Below are positions 15,426 to 23,808 of a stretch of DNA of 40,505 nucleotides, in pieces. Under the pieces are notes generated by a model. The model saw nothing but the letters and a program-made list of their open reading frames with translations, had not been told where the DNA came from and did no database searches. The position numbers and the translations under genes were made by a program. Every line of letters starts with the position of its first letter. Position 1 is the stretch's first letter. This DNA is from Paludibacter sp. Its GTDB lineage: Bacteria > Bacteroidota > Bacteroidia > Bacteroidales > Paludibacteraceae. The stretch spans positions 1 through 40,505 of the forward strand of contig JAQUYE010000021.1 of NCBI GenBank assembly GCA_028691965.1. Direction: 5' to 3'.

Positions 15426-16346
15426 TTAATTAGGCACCGAGAATCTATTTGGTTTCATATTACCCAAAAATCCATTTAGTGCTCCAAAAATTGACCATAA
15501 TTGATCTTTTAAGAAGTTAAACTTACTTTTTATCAACATTATGACTAAATTTTTCATACTAATTACAATAAAATAACTAAAAACATAGAACGATCTGCAA
15601 TAGCCAAAATGCTTTTTGGCTAAATATACTTTATTACGAGCTACAAGGTACAGACTAAAAGGATGGCGCTTATCAATTACTTTATTTTCATTGATATGTT
15701 GATGCCAAGCATAAGTAGCTTTTGTGGCAGCCATTTTATATCCCAACTTTTTTGCTCTTATACCCATATCCACCTCATCTGAATACATAAAAAGATTCTC
15801 ATCTTGTAATCCGACCACTTCATAAAATTCACGAGAAGCTAAGTTCAACCCTCCAGTTACTGTTTCTGCGTAATGATAATTTTCTTCAATATCTGAAACC
15901 TTTTTACCAGCCATGTAAGACTTCATAAAAAGAGTTTTAGAAATTTCACAACCAAAATCTTCTATTATCAACGAATCTTTTTTAAGTATTACTGGTTCTA
16001 TCATACCTAACTTTGGATCACTTTTCAAGAATTCATGACATTTTGTTATTCCACCAGATTCTAGCTTTATATCATTTCCAATAAGCATAATTGCATCCAC
16101 CTCTTTATTGGCGAGGGCGTATCTTATACCATCATTATATGCACTTGTACATCCACCATTACTAGTACGTTTAATTATAAAAGAATCAACGAACATTGAC
16201 TCAACTTTGTCTAAGTATTCTTTTGAGGAAGAATTGTCAACTATTATATGAAGAAACAACTCATCTTTATAAAATTGATAGTAGTCAAACCATTCATTCA
16301 GTTTATAATCATCATTATAAGTAATAGAAATTGCAGCAATTTTCAT
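15426..16346 (-). CDS. Glycosyltransferase family 2 (rhamnosyltransferase-like)
   Basis: 306 residues, GT-A fold. It begins MKIAAISITYNDDYKLNEWF; the nucleotide pocket includes VDNSSS and SNGGCTSAYNDGIRYAL (about residues 62-78), and the metal-binding 'DxD'-type site lies at AIMLIGNDIKLESGG (about residues 85-99). EVDMGIRAKKLGYK (about 190-203) is the acceptor-side ED-like catalytic-base region. Together these match the WbbL/rhamnosyltransferase type. The last 60 residues hold hydrophobic segments that may anchor the protein to the membrane. It transfers one sugar to the growing lipid-linked chain. It starts 83 bases after the flippase gene, in a stretch with no clear promoter. Confidence 0.87.
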   Translation of the reverse strand: MKIAAISITYNDDYKLNEWFDYYQFYKDELFLHIIVDNSSSKEYLDKVESMFVDSFIIKRTSNGGCTSAYNDGIRYALANKEVDAIMLIGNDIKLESGGITKCHEFLKSDPKLGMIEPVILKKDSLIIEDFGCEISKTLFMKSYMAGKKVSDIEENYHYAETVTGGLNLASREFYEVVGLQDENLFMYSDEVDMGIRAKKLGYKMAATKATYAWHQHINENKVIDKRHPFSLYLVARNKVYLAKKHFGYCRSFYVFSYFIVISMKNLVIMLIKSKFNFLKDQLWSIFGALNGFLGNMKPNRFSVPN

Positions 16347-16429
16347 TTCAATATTTATTTAAAACATAAAAAGCATTCATCGGTATCTGTTGTTCTTCAT
16401 CTTCTAATATCTTTAGGATTTGTGTCCAA

Positions 16430-17911
16430 TTACAATTTTAATTTATTTCTTATATAGTGAAAAGGATTAATATTCATTTCATTTCTTATAGAACTATATG
16501 AATATAAACATGAAAATATAAAAATACTTCCACCCAATAAATATTTTATAAGATAATCATCAATCTTACGAACAATTATTGTCAGCAAGACAGCACTAAA
16601 GACTAAAAGAAGCTGTTTGTATAGCTTCCGTTTAAAGCAGATATTATACTTAAATCGATTAATAAGAATATAAGCTAAAAATTGTACAGATACATTTATC
16701 AAAAACACAATTCCCAATCCAAGGAGAGCATAATAAGTATAGAAAAAAATATAAATTGGAAGAAATACCAATTGATGTAAAAGTGAGTACAAAGTAAAAG
16801 TTTTTGCATCTTGTTTAGCTAACAATATCATCCCTAAACTATTTGAACAAACTACGAGAATAGTTCCGAGTATTGCATAGTCGGTATAAGTAATAGTTTG
16901 TAAAAATTCTGATGAATAAAGTATCTTTATTAAAATTGGAGATAAGAATACAAATAAAACCGCAATAGGAAAAATCAAAATCAACCCGACTTCTGACTGT
17001 CGGTTAAGTTCATCCTGTAATTTAACATTATCATTATGAACAGTAGATATACGAGGGTAATAATCAGTTGTCATGGCTGTAAGTACAACACCAAAATAAC
17101 TAGCAATAATGGTTGTCCCAGCTTGATATAACCCAACATCTGCAAGTCCTCCACAGGAGCGAATATATGCGACAATAATTAAATTGAAAGCCAATCCTAG
17201 AAAACCAACAAACATCAGAGCGACTCCCATTCTCACCATTGGAGAAGCCTCTTTGGAGATTTGTTTTAAAGTTATTGTTGTCTTATCGTACTTAATTTTT
17301 CGAACAAAATAGTTTGAGAAAAACACCGCTGAAAATGCTGTAATTATCAACCCTGGAACAATTCCGGTCTTACCAAAAATGTAATATAAAGGTATCGTTG
17401 TGATCAAACCAACAATTGAACCAATCATACTTGCCTTAGCTAAAGCACGCAATTGTCGCATACCCATCAGAATAGCTAATTGACCTTCTGTCAATATATT
17501 TAAACCAACAACCAATGCCAACCACAAATAAGAAACAGTATAATTTTTATCTCCAAAAGTCCATTGACTTAAAACTGGAGATAGAAAAACAGTAACTATA
17601 AATCCTAACAAGCAAGTGAATAGTATTACTCTATTTGTTAGAGAAATAATTCGCGAAAACTTCGCACTGTTACCAGAACCATTTGCCTCTGATATATCTC
17701 TAACAGCACTTCTTGATATACCTAAGCCGCCGCCTGTTTGTAAAAGATTAACAGTATTCATTAATATCCCTATTATCCCAACTCCCTCGGGACCCAACAA
17801 AATGGCTATCACCTTGTTTTTCAAAATCCCAATAAGTATTTGGAATACCTTTACAAAACTGAACAGAAAAGTAGATTTGTATATTTCCTTATAGGAAGAA
17901 TTTTCTGTCAT
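16430..17911 (-). CDS. Polysaccharide flippase (Wzx/WzxE-like)
   Basis: 493 residues with many hydrophobic segments. The N-terminal half has KVFQILIGILKNKVIAILLG followed by PEGVGIIGILMNTVNLLQTG (about residues 20-59), which is the WzxE/O-antigen translocase pattern, and TTDYYPRIS (about residues 285-293) is a family hallmark. It flips undecaprenyl-pyrophosphate-linked repeat units across the inner membrane. It is a different subtype from the decayed flippase between 22439 and 23294. Position next to WecB and DegT-type genes recalls the enterobacterial-common-antigen arrangement, but order alone is weak evidence. It lies 16 bases downstream of the acetyltransferase gene. Confidence 0.87.
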   Translation of the reverse strand: MTENSSYKEIYKSTFLFSFVKVFQILIGILKNKVIAILLGPEGVGIIGILMNTVNLLQTGGGLGISRSAVRDISEANGSGNSAKFSRIISLTNRVILFTCLLGFIVTVFLSPVLSQWTFGDKNYTVSYLWLALVVGLNILTEGQLAILMGMRQLRALAKASMIGSIVGLITTIPLYYIFGKTGIVPGLIITAFSAVFFSNYFVRKIKYDKTTITLKQISKEASPMVRMGVALMFVGFLGLAFNLIIVAYIRSCGGLADVGLYQAGTTIIASYFGVVLTAMTTDYYPRISTVHNDNVKLQDELNRQSEVGLILIFPIAVLFVFLSPILIKILYSSEFLQTITYTDYAILGTILVVCSNSLGMILLAKQDAKTFTLYSLLHQLVFLPIYIFFYTYYALLGLGIVFLINVSVQFLAYILINRFKYNICFKRKLYKQLLLVFSAVLLTIIVRKIDDYLIKYLLGGSIFIFSCLYSYSSIRNEMNINPFHYIRNKLKL

Positions 17912-17927
17912 TTAAAATATTCTAAAA

Positions 17928-18431
17928 TTAAAAAGCTTGCCCTTTATATATTAATTGTTGAAATGGCAAATTAAAATTAAAGATCAACGTTTCAATATTA
18001 TTATACTCAAATGACAATGCCACCTGTTCCTTACTAACTACAGTCCAACCAGATTTCACATAAAAATAATGTAAGTTGGGTTTACAGAAAAGTAAACCAA
18101 CTTTTCTTTCTTCAATAATAAATTTATTTACTCTCTTTATTAACTCAGTTCCAATGCCTTTCCCTTTTTGAATAGCACAAACATTCCCAATACCGTATCC
18201 ATCAAAATGATTTGAGTCAATAATAACTTCAATTTCAATTAAGTTAAGATATGCTAATATTTCCTTATCTTTTGTAAGCAATAAATGTAAATCAGTATCT
18301 TTTAAATTTATTTTTATCCATTTTTTTTGTGAGTCATAACAAAAAGGCCAAGCAACAGTTTTAACCTTGATTATTTCATTTAATAAATAATCAGGTAATT
18401 GATCATGGCGTATAATTATTATGTCATACAT
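17928..18431 (-). CDS. GNAT-family acetyltransferase
   Basis: About 167 residues from ATG 18431. The GNAT core has NVCAIQKGKGIGTELIKRVN (about residues 81-100), where Q-K-G-K-G-I-G is the acetyl-CoA pyrophosphate loop, and PNLHYFYVKSGW (about 122-133) closes the fold. Its genomic neighbours are two DegT-family genes. In the Wec, Fdt and Pgl systems a DegT aminotransferase makes an amino sugar that a neighbouring acetyltransferase then N-acetylates, so acting on the DegT product is a fair inference. The start choice avoids the earlier in-frame ATG at 18440; the chosen one overlaps the preceding stop by 8 bases (ATGTATGA). There is no signal peptide. Confidence 0.78.
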   Translation of the reverse strand: MYDIIIIRHDQLPDYLLNEIIKVKTVAWPFCYDSQKKWIKINLKDTDLHLLLTKDKEILAYLNLIEIEVIIDSNHFDGYGIGNVCAIQKGKGIGTELIKRVNKFIIEERKVGLLFCKPNLHYFYVKSGWTVVSKEQVALSFEYNNIETLIFNFNLPFQQLIYKGQAF

Positions 18432-19497
18432 TAGTATCATTTTTAAAATTCAACCACCAACCACTAGGTATAGCTACAAACTTAGAATAAAAATCACGCA
18501 CTCCCTTTAGTTCTGTTTTATCACCGAATACGCTGTAAATATTATTGTTGATATGTACGCCTGATGCATGAAATCCCCTTTCTCTAAAATCAAGAATTGT
18601 TTTTCTTTTATCTTTTGCTAACAAGCCATATACCCAATAATTAGGCAGACTATTAGTCGTCACTATAGACCTGAAATCCGTTTCATTTTCCAACATTTCA
18701 CTCCATTTTTTAGCATTGAATCTCTGTTGAGCAATAAGACTTTCAACATTTTCCATTTGCAAACTACCTATATAGCCGTTTACATTACTCATGGTAGCAC
18801 TATGTCCAATCAATTGAATATCACAATTAGGACTTATTTCACCAATATCATCTCGAAAAATTTTTCTATCAATTCCACAATCACGAACCAATTGACTCTT
18901 TAAATATAATGACTCGTGATTGAAAATTATCGCGCCACCATCGATTGTATTCGGCATTCGTACTGCAGTAAATGAAAATACAGTAATATCAGAACCACAA
19001 TTGCCTAACTTTCTCCCCTTATACTCACTACCAAAACCCTCAATTCCATCGTCGATAACAGTGATACCATATTCATGACCTATGGCATTTATTTCATCAA
19101 TATGACCAGGATATCCACAAAAATGATTGTGTATAATACATTTTGTTTTAGAAGTAATTTTCTTTTTTACACTTTCAGGGTCAAGTGTCCCTAAATTACT
19201 GTCCACATCAGCCCACACAATTTTTAATCCACTAGATGCATAGGATTGTGTAGAAGCCAAGCAAGCCATAGGTGAAGCAATCACTTCATCTCCTTTTTTT
19301 AAATCCAAGACCGAAATTACCACTGATATAGCAGTATTAAATGAATTAGTGATAACCAACTTATCATGATTAAAAAAATCCATTAGCATTCGTTCAAATT
19401 TTTTACTGTATTCGCCGTAAGCTAAAGCTCCTGAATGTAAGATATTGTCTAATTCAGGCAGCTCATTGGGCATATATGGTTTGTATAAAGGTATCAT
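18424..19497 (-). CDS. DegT/DnrJ/EryC1-family protein lacking the PLP lysine (Arg180)
   Basis: About 357 residues of the DegT/DnrJ/EryC1/StrS aminotransferase family: NSFNTAISVVISVL (cofactor phosphate region, about residues 51-64), IDDGIEGFG (the Asp that binds the pyridine nitrogen, about 148-156), and SFTAVRMPNTIDGG (about 175-188) at the Schiff-base position. There the PLP-binding Lys is replaced by Arg, codon CGA at 18958-18960. The paralogue encoded directly upstream reads SLQAIKQLTTVDGG and has Lys182. Two base changes separate CGA from AAA/AAG, so a simple sequencing slip is unlikely. Without Lys, normal transamination is not expected. Possible roles are a non-catalytic partner of the neighbour or a changed reaction; in ColD-type dehydratases His stands here. 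TAATG overlap with the upstream gene fixes the start. Confidence 0.85.
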   Translation of the reverse strand: MIPLYKPYMPNELPELDNILHSGALAYGEYSKKFERMLMDFFNHDKLVITNSFNTAISVVISVLDLKKGDEVIASPMACLASTQSYASSGLKIVWADVDSNLGTLDPESVKKKITSKTKCIIHNHFCGYPGHIDEINAIGHEYGITVIDDGIEGFGSEYKGRKLGNCGSDITVFSFTAVRMPNTIDGGAIIFNHESLYLKSQLVRDCGIDRKIFRDDIGEISPNCDIQLIGHSATMSNVNGYIGSLQMENVESLIAQQRFNAKKWSEMLENETDFRSIVTTNSLPNYWVYGLLAKDKRKTILDFRERGFHASGVHINNNIYSVFGDKTELKGVRDFYSKFVAIPSGWWLNFKNDTNV

Positions 19498-20585
19498 TAC
19501 CATCCTTTTTTAATTACTTCAACAATTCTGTCTCTATCTTCTTTAGTCACCCACCATCCACAAGGTATATGTACCAGCTCCGAGTAAAACTCATCCAGGA
19601 CAGGCAACTTTTGATTGAAATCATTCAAGTAAACATGTAAATCATTTCTTTTATGAAGCTCTGAGGCCATAATACCATTATCAGCTAACTTTTGTATAAA
19701 TGCACTTCTATTTTTAACTTTCATAGTATAAAGCCAATATGCTGGTTCACTATTTGGATAAAAAACCAACAATTCAAGTCCGGAAATATTTTGTAATTTT
19801 TTGTCAAAAAATTTGCCGTTATCTACATAGGAATTTAAGATTCCATCTATAACACTCATTTGAACAAGCCCAATAGTTGCATTTACATTGTTCATGTGAT
19901 ATTTATAACCTTGAAATTGAATATTATTATCCAATCTACTCATTTTCTTATCAATACCAAACCAACGAATAAGCTTACCCCTTTCATAATCCTCCTTTGA
20001 GCTTAATTGTAATATCCCCCCATCAACAGTAGTCAGTTGCTTTATTGCTTGCAATGAAAATATTGTATAAGGAAAATGATTTCCTGTTTTCAAAGCGTTA
20101 AATTTTGCTCCCAAAGCATGAGAAGCATCATGTATTACAGGGATATTATATTTCTTAGAAATCTGCTGAATCTGTGGTACATTCACTGGTGTTCCAGCAT
20201 AATCAACTACCATTATGGCTTTAGTATGCTTATTGATATTAGCTTCAATAGAAATCGGATCAATATTTCCTGTATTTATATCTATATCTGCATACCTAAT
20301 ATTAGCTCCAACCATTTTAATTGCCACATTAGTTGGCTCGGCTGTCAGAGGAGTTGAAATTACCTCGTCGCCTCTACTAACTCCAACTAGAAGTAATGCA
20401 ATATGTAAAGCTGCTGTCCCCGAATTTAAAGATAATGAATATCCAGAACCAACGAATCCTTCAAAAGCTCTTTCAAAAAGCTCTACTTGCTCTCCTTGTG
20501 CCACATAACCGCTATAAAGCACTTTCTCAAGTTCAGGCATTAGCCTTTCAGGTGAAGGCATATTTGTTTTTACTAATGGTATCAT
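19497..20585 (-). CDS. DegT/DnrJ/EryC1-family sugar aminotransferase (PLP lysine intact)
   Basis: 362 residues. Family landmarks: YSLSLNSGTAALHIALLL (about residues 49-66, PLP phosphate pocket), VIHDASHALGAKFNALKTGN (about 150-169; D153 binds the pyridine nitrogen) and SLQAIKQLTTVDGG (about 177-190) with Lys182 as the Schiff-base residue. Such enzymes transfer an amino group, usually from glutamate, to a keto sugar nucleotide. Which sugar is not evident, and no dehydratase (e.g. 4,6-dehydratase) lies in the visible locus, so the keto sugar must come from elsewhere or from an unseen gene. Together with the next, lysine-less copy it forms a tandem pair sharing a TAATG junction. It is preceded by about 700 bases holding an IS30 fossil. 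Confidence 0.88.
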   Translation of the reverse strand: MIPLVKTNMPSPERLMPELEKVLYSGYVAQGEQVELFERAFEGFVGSGYSLSLNSGTAALHIALLLVGVSRGDEVISTPLTAEPTNVAIKMVGANIRYADIDINTGNIDPISIEANINKHTKAIMVVDYAGTPVNVPQIQQISKKYNIPVIHDASHALGAKFNALKTGNHFPYTIFSLQAIKQLTTVDGGILQLSSKEDYERGKLIRWFGIDKKMSRLDNNIQFQGYKYHMNNVNATIGLVQMSVIDGILNSYVDNGKFFDKKLQNISGLELLVFYPNSEPAYWLYTMKVKNRSAFIQKLADNGIMASELHKRNDLHVYLNDFNQKLPVLDEFYSELVHIPCGWWVTKEDRDRIVEVIKKGW

Positions 20586-20628
20586 AATATATAGATTTTG
20601 TAAATGAACATTTTAAAAATCACAACAT

Positions 20629-21000
20629 TCAAGATAAAAATGCAACTTTTTTATAATTAAACATAACTATTGGAGATTCGCAGATGAATCTTTTTCTCGG
20701 TCGATTATTGAGTTGTGTTACTACAAAATTAATATAATCGAACGGAATACAATCAAAATCATGCTTTTAACTATATAATTCCTAACGAGGAAGTTAAAAT
20801 TTCGTTCAAGTCTCTTTGCCAACTGTTATATGGCTCAGTAAGGAAGAATTCGATATTTAATTATTTGGTTATCATCTGATCTTCAGCGAAGTCTTTTTCG
20901 TTGTCAGCAGAGATGGTCTTTAACAGAGTTTGCCACTCTTGGAGACAATCGGAGGTAGCCATTGCAAGTTGTTAAGTATCTTTCCATTCAAATTTTTGAA
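20629..21000 (-). pseudogene. IS30-family transposase fossil (C-terminal half)
   Basis: The minus strand reads, in broken frames, LAMATSDCLQEWQTLLKTIS then ADNEKDFAEDQMITK, a stop, LNIEFFLTEPYNSWQRDLNE and NFN, then after a frame change DFDCIPFDYINFVVTQLNNR, PRKRF and ESPIVMFNYKKVAFLS with a stop at 20629. These match the IS30 DDE domain: T-I-T-A-D-N-G-K-E-F, PY-x-SW-x-RG-x-NEN, and LN-x-RPRK. Catalytic Asp is kept, but G in ADNGK and RG are changed, and at least one stop plus one frameshift kill it. Recognisable sequence fades above about 21000; no inverted repeat was found. Confidence 0.78.
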
Positions 21001-21295
21001 GCTTTCCTAAGCCTGATATTCAATACCTAATGATAAAAGTCGTCATATGGTTATGTTTGCAATTTATCCTAATTCAGAGTTACCAAATTTAGGATTTTTC
21101 CTACTGGCAGTTCCCATAATTTGAATATCTACAATAAATCACTAATCAAAAATTACATGAATTTTTGTCTTTCCAGGCAAACGTATAGTTACTATACAAT
21201 CCTGCATTGCGTACTCTTTTCTTTTTTCTGGAGCACGGAAAGAACGCAGTGAATTTTCAGGATAAAACACTCTTCAAACAATCAATATTCTTTTC
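21001..21295. other. AT-rich stretch upstream of the IS30 fossil, no recognised gene
   Basis: The minus strand includes MQDCIVTIRLPGKTKIHVIF and further short open stretches broken by stops. I recognise no family in it. It may be further decayed coding DNA between the UDP-GlcNAc 2-epimerase gene and the IS30 remnant. No clear terminator for the epimerase gene is visible. Confidence 0.4.
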
Positions 21296-22387
21296 TCATC
21301 CAAATATAGAAATTAATTTATCAACTATTCTCTCCGCCGCATTTCCATCCCACAACTCTGGCACTCCTCCTTTTTTCCATTCTCCTGCAAAGAGCTTGTC
21401 TAATGCTGGCTTAATAGCCACAGGATTGGTGCCGATTAGTTCGTTGGTGCCTATAGTACATGTTTCCGGGCGTTCGGTGTTATCACGCAGAGTAATACAT
21501 GGAATGCCCATTACGGTGGTCTCTTCGGTGATGCCTCCTGAGTCGGTTATAACAGCCTTGGCATGGTTGACCATATAATTAAATTCGAGGTAACCCATGG
21601 GGTCAACGATATGAAGGTTGTTAGCTTCAATCCCTAAGTCGTTGAATATCTTAGCAGTACGAGGGTGAATAGGAAAAACAACCTGTAGACCATTAACATT
21701 CATCAGAATAGCTGTCATTAAAGCTTGTAACTTTTCTGCCTCATCAACATTTGCAGGCCTATGCAATGTAAGCATTATATAGTTACCTGCTTTCAACCTT
21801 AGTTTATCAAACACAACAGGCTTCTCGAAACGATGTTGATTTGCCAAGAGGGTATCAATCATTACGTTACCAACAAAGAAAATCTGTTCCTCTTTTGCTC
21901 CAGCATTTCGCAGGTTTTGATTGGCAATCTCGGTGGTTGTAAAATAATAATCGGCCAACACATCCGTCACCATACGGTTAATTTCTTCAGGCATCGACAA
22001 ATCCCAACTACGAATTCCTGCTTCAACATGAGCCACTTTCGTTTTTAATTTCTTCGCAACAATACTACAGGCCATAGTGCTGGTAACATCGCCCACAACA
22101 ATAACAAGATCGGTAGGATGCATCAATAATTCTTTCTCAAACGCTATCAAGATTGCGGCCGTCTGCTCTACTTGAGTACCACCTCCACAACCAAAATTAG
22201 CATCCGGTTCAGGGATATTCAACTCCTTAAAAAAAGTATCGCTCATCTTTTGGTCGTAATGCTGACCAGTATGTACAAGACGATAGTTAATTTCTTCGCT
22301 TTTCTGTTGAGCTTTCTGAATAGCGTGAATGATAGGTGCAATCTTCATAAAGTTTGGGCGAGCGCCAGCGATAAGGGTAAGTGTCAT
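21296..22387 (-). CDS. wecB: UDP-N-acetylglucosamine 2-epimerase (non-hydrolysing)
   Basis: 363 residues, the usual length for WecB/MnaA. It interconverts UDP-GlcNAc and UDP-ManNAc, supplying ManNAc for the polysaccharide. Visible landmarks are LIAGARPNFMKIAPII (N-terminal UDP site, residues 5-20), VIVVGDVTSTMACSIVA (catalytic Asp), HVEAGIRSWDLSMPEEINRM (two catalytic Glu), LTLHRPANVDE (His) and AVITDSGGITEET (about residues 270-282, UDP-binding GG). All key residues I know of are present. The gene is intermediate in GC between the AT-rich cluster and the core, and is flanked by fossils on both sides, so it may be a surviving part of an older or shared backbone of the locus. No full promoter was found in the 50 bases upstream. 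Confidence 0.93.
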   Translation of the reverse strand: MTLTLIAGARPNFMKIAPIIHAIQKAQQKSEEINYRLVHTGQHYDQKMSDTFFKELNIPEPDANFGCGGGTQVEQTAAILIAFEKELLMHPTDLVIVVGDVTSTMACSIVAKKLKTKVAHVEAGIRSWDLSMPEEINRMVTDVLADYYFTTTEIANQNLRNAGAKEEQIFFVGNVMIDTLLANQHRFEKPVVFDKLRLKAGNYIMLTLHRPANVDEAEKLQALMTAILMNVNGLQVVFPIHPRTAKIFNDLGIEANNLHIVDPMGYLEFNYMVNHAKAVITDSGGITEETTVMGIPCITLRDNTERPETCTIGTNELIGTNPVAIKPALDKLFAGEWKKGGVPELWDGNAAERIVDKLISIFG

Positions 22388-22438
22388 ATTTTTCCATTTT
22401 TAAAAACAAACTAAAAGATGGGTTACAATCGATTTGTA

Positions 22439-23294
22439 CTAAATTTTCATATAAAACGCCCATAGTACATAAACTAATGCATATATAAAAAACCCAACAA
22501 TCAAAAATACTATCATTTCAGACTCTAAATATCTATTTAACAAAAATCGAATAGCTGAAAGAGCAATAATCGAAGTTATTACAATATATCGTATCAATTT
22601 TATTGAGAAAAGATCAATAAGTTTTTACGCTAAAATACCTAGCTATATACTTTATTATTGCAAATGTGCATCCAATCCTACAGAAAACAGAAATAGCTGT
22701 AATAAGATGAGGAGAATAAAAAAACTTAACGCTAAGAAACGCAAACAAAATAAGAATAATGGCAAATAGTAAATGCACATTTGCATAGATTTATTGCATA
22801 ATAAGACTTACTTAAGATGTTATATTAAAGAAGTTTACAATCAACTTAATCTAAAAAAAACTGAGATTACATATTGAGCACCATACAAAATCACCTTTAC
22901 ATCATCAAAAAAACAATATTAGCGAATAGATGATTTTTGCTGTCACCAAACTCAAATAATGATTTACAAGAAACTTAGTTATTTGAGGTAAAAAAACAAA
23001 AAGTAAAAAAGAAGAGACACATCCTAGTAAATAAAGAATATAAGTTAATTTGTTTATTAAGTATTTTGCCTCATTTAATGGTATTCTCGGTAAAAAAAAT
23101 AATATGCTTTTGGTAAGGCTAAAGTAAACACAGTATGAAGGGTACTATACACATAAGTTACCTATATCAAAATATCAGCTTAGAATCACGAAACTGACAA
23201 TAGTAAAACCAAAAGATAACAAGCCTAAAATACCAACCAAAAAAACTTGTTGAGTATTATTTCGACTCAACTTCGTGAAGATAATTTCTATCGC
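22439..23294 (-). pseudogene. Decayed second polysaccharide flippase (Wzx-like) gene
   Basis: Pieced together on the minus strand in several frames: EIIFTKLSRNNTQQVFLVGI near 23290-23230 (flippase N-terminus), then LPRIPLNEAKYLINKLTYIL followed by YLLGCVSSFLLFVFL, then FYSPHLITAISVFCRIG and IIKYIARYFSVK, and after another shift LIDLFSIKLIRYIVITSII to a stop at 22439. The layout matches the Bacteroidota-type Wzx C-terminus, with hydrophobic segments ending LVYVLWAFYMKI. At about 855 bases it is too short for a whole flippase (normally over 1.2 kb), so an internal deletion is likely. It is a different subtype from the intact flippase at 16430-17911. Confidence 0.7.
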
Positions 23295-23775
23295 CTAATA
23301 CCCATACCTATTCATATTCGCATCTGTACCATTCACAAGCAAACCCACTTTCGACATATTTGATTTTTCCATTTAGGCCAGAGTACTGCCAAAGATCGTT
23401 TTGATGGTATACTTGGGGTGGATCACGTTGATATTGAGGTCGGAGTATTGCCATAAATGAGTCTGTAACCAGATCTGCGGGCGAAGTATCCACTACGATA
23501 TGGTCGTAGCTTTATTTCAGTTCCCCGAAGAGTTCCGCTGTTACTCCCTAGTCGATCAGTTCCGCCGAATTGTGCGGGATAGCACCCGAGAGGAGAATAT
23601 CGAGGTTGGTGCGAGAGGGCATAATCACCTCATCGAGCTGAGACCAGCTAATAAAGTTGATGCTAAATCCTTCGCAATGCGTCATGCCTATGTATTCCGA
23701 GAGCCGAGGCTTGTAGAGGTCGAAGCGCATCAGGAACGAGTTAGCAAACCATTTTATGCTATTATTTTTCACATA
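23295..23775 (-). pseudogene. Decayed Wzc-type tyrosine kinase domain
   Basis: Minus-strand fragments give FDLYKPRLSEYIGMTH, ISWSQLDEVIMPSRTN and LDILLSGAIPHNSAELID, then IVVDTSPADLVTDSFM, and finally LVNGTDANMNRYGY before a stop at 23295. These correspond in order to Walker A' (D-L-R-x-P-x-L), the G-x-x-P-P-N-P-x-E-L loop, Walker B (V-x-D-T-x-P) and the C-terminal tyrosine tail of BY-kinases. It is broken by stops and shifts and lacks the Walker A and everything before it. It is clearly diverged from the intact kinase that ends 34 bases to its right, so it is a relic of another allele, not a fresh duplicate. Confidence 0.75.
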
Positions 23776-23808
23776 GTACCATTTAGCAATATGAATAAAT
23801 CTATTTAC

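Noticed and set aside
20586..21295. Considered as a promoter and leader region for the DegT genes.
   Set aside because: No TTG-N19-TAnnTTTG pattern was found near 20585, and most of the stretch is explained by an IS30 fossil.
23308..23772. Two minus-strand open frames (61 and 74 residues) that could be small genes.
   Set aside because: They are consecutive pieces of the broken Wzc kinase domain, in different frames, with no own starts or ribosome sites.
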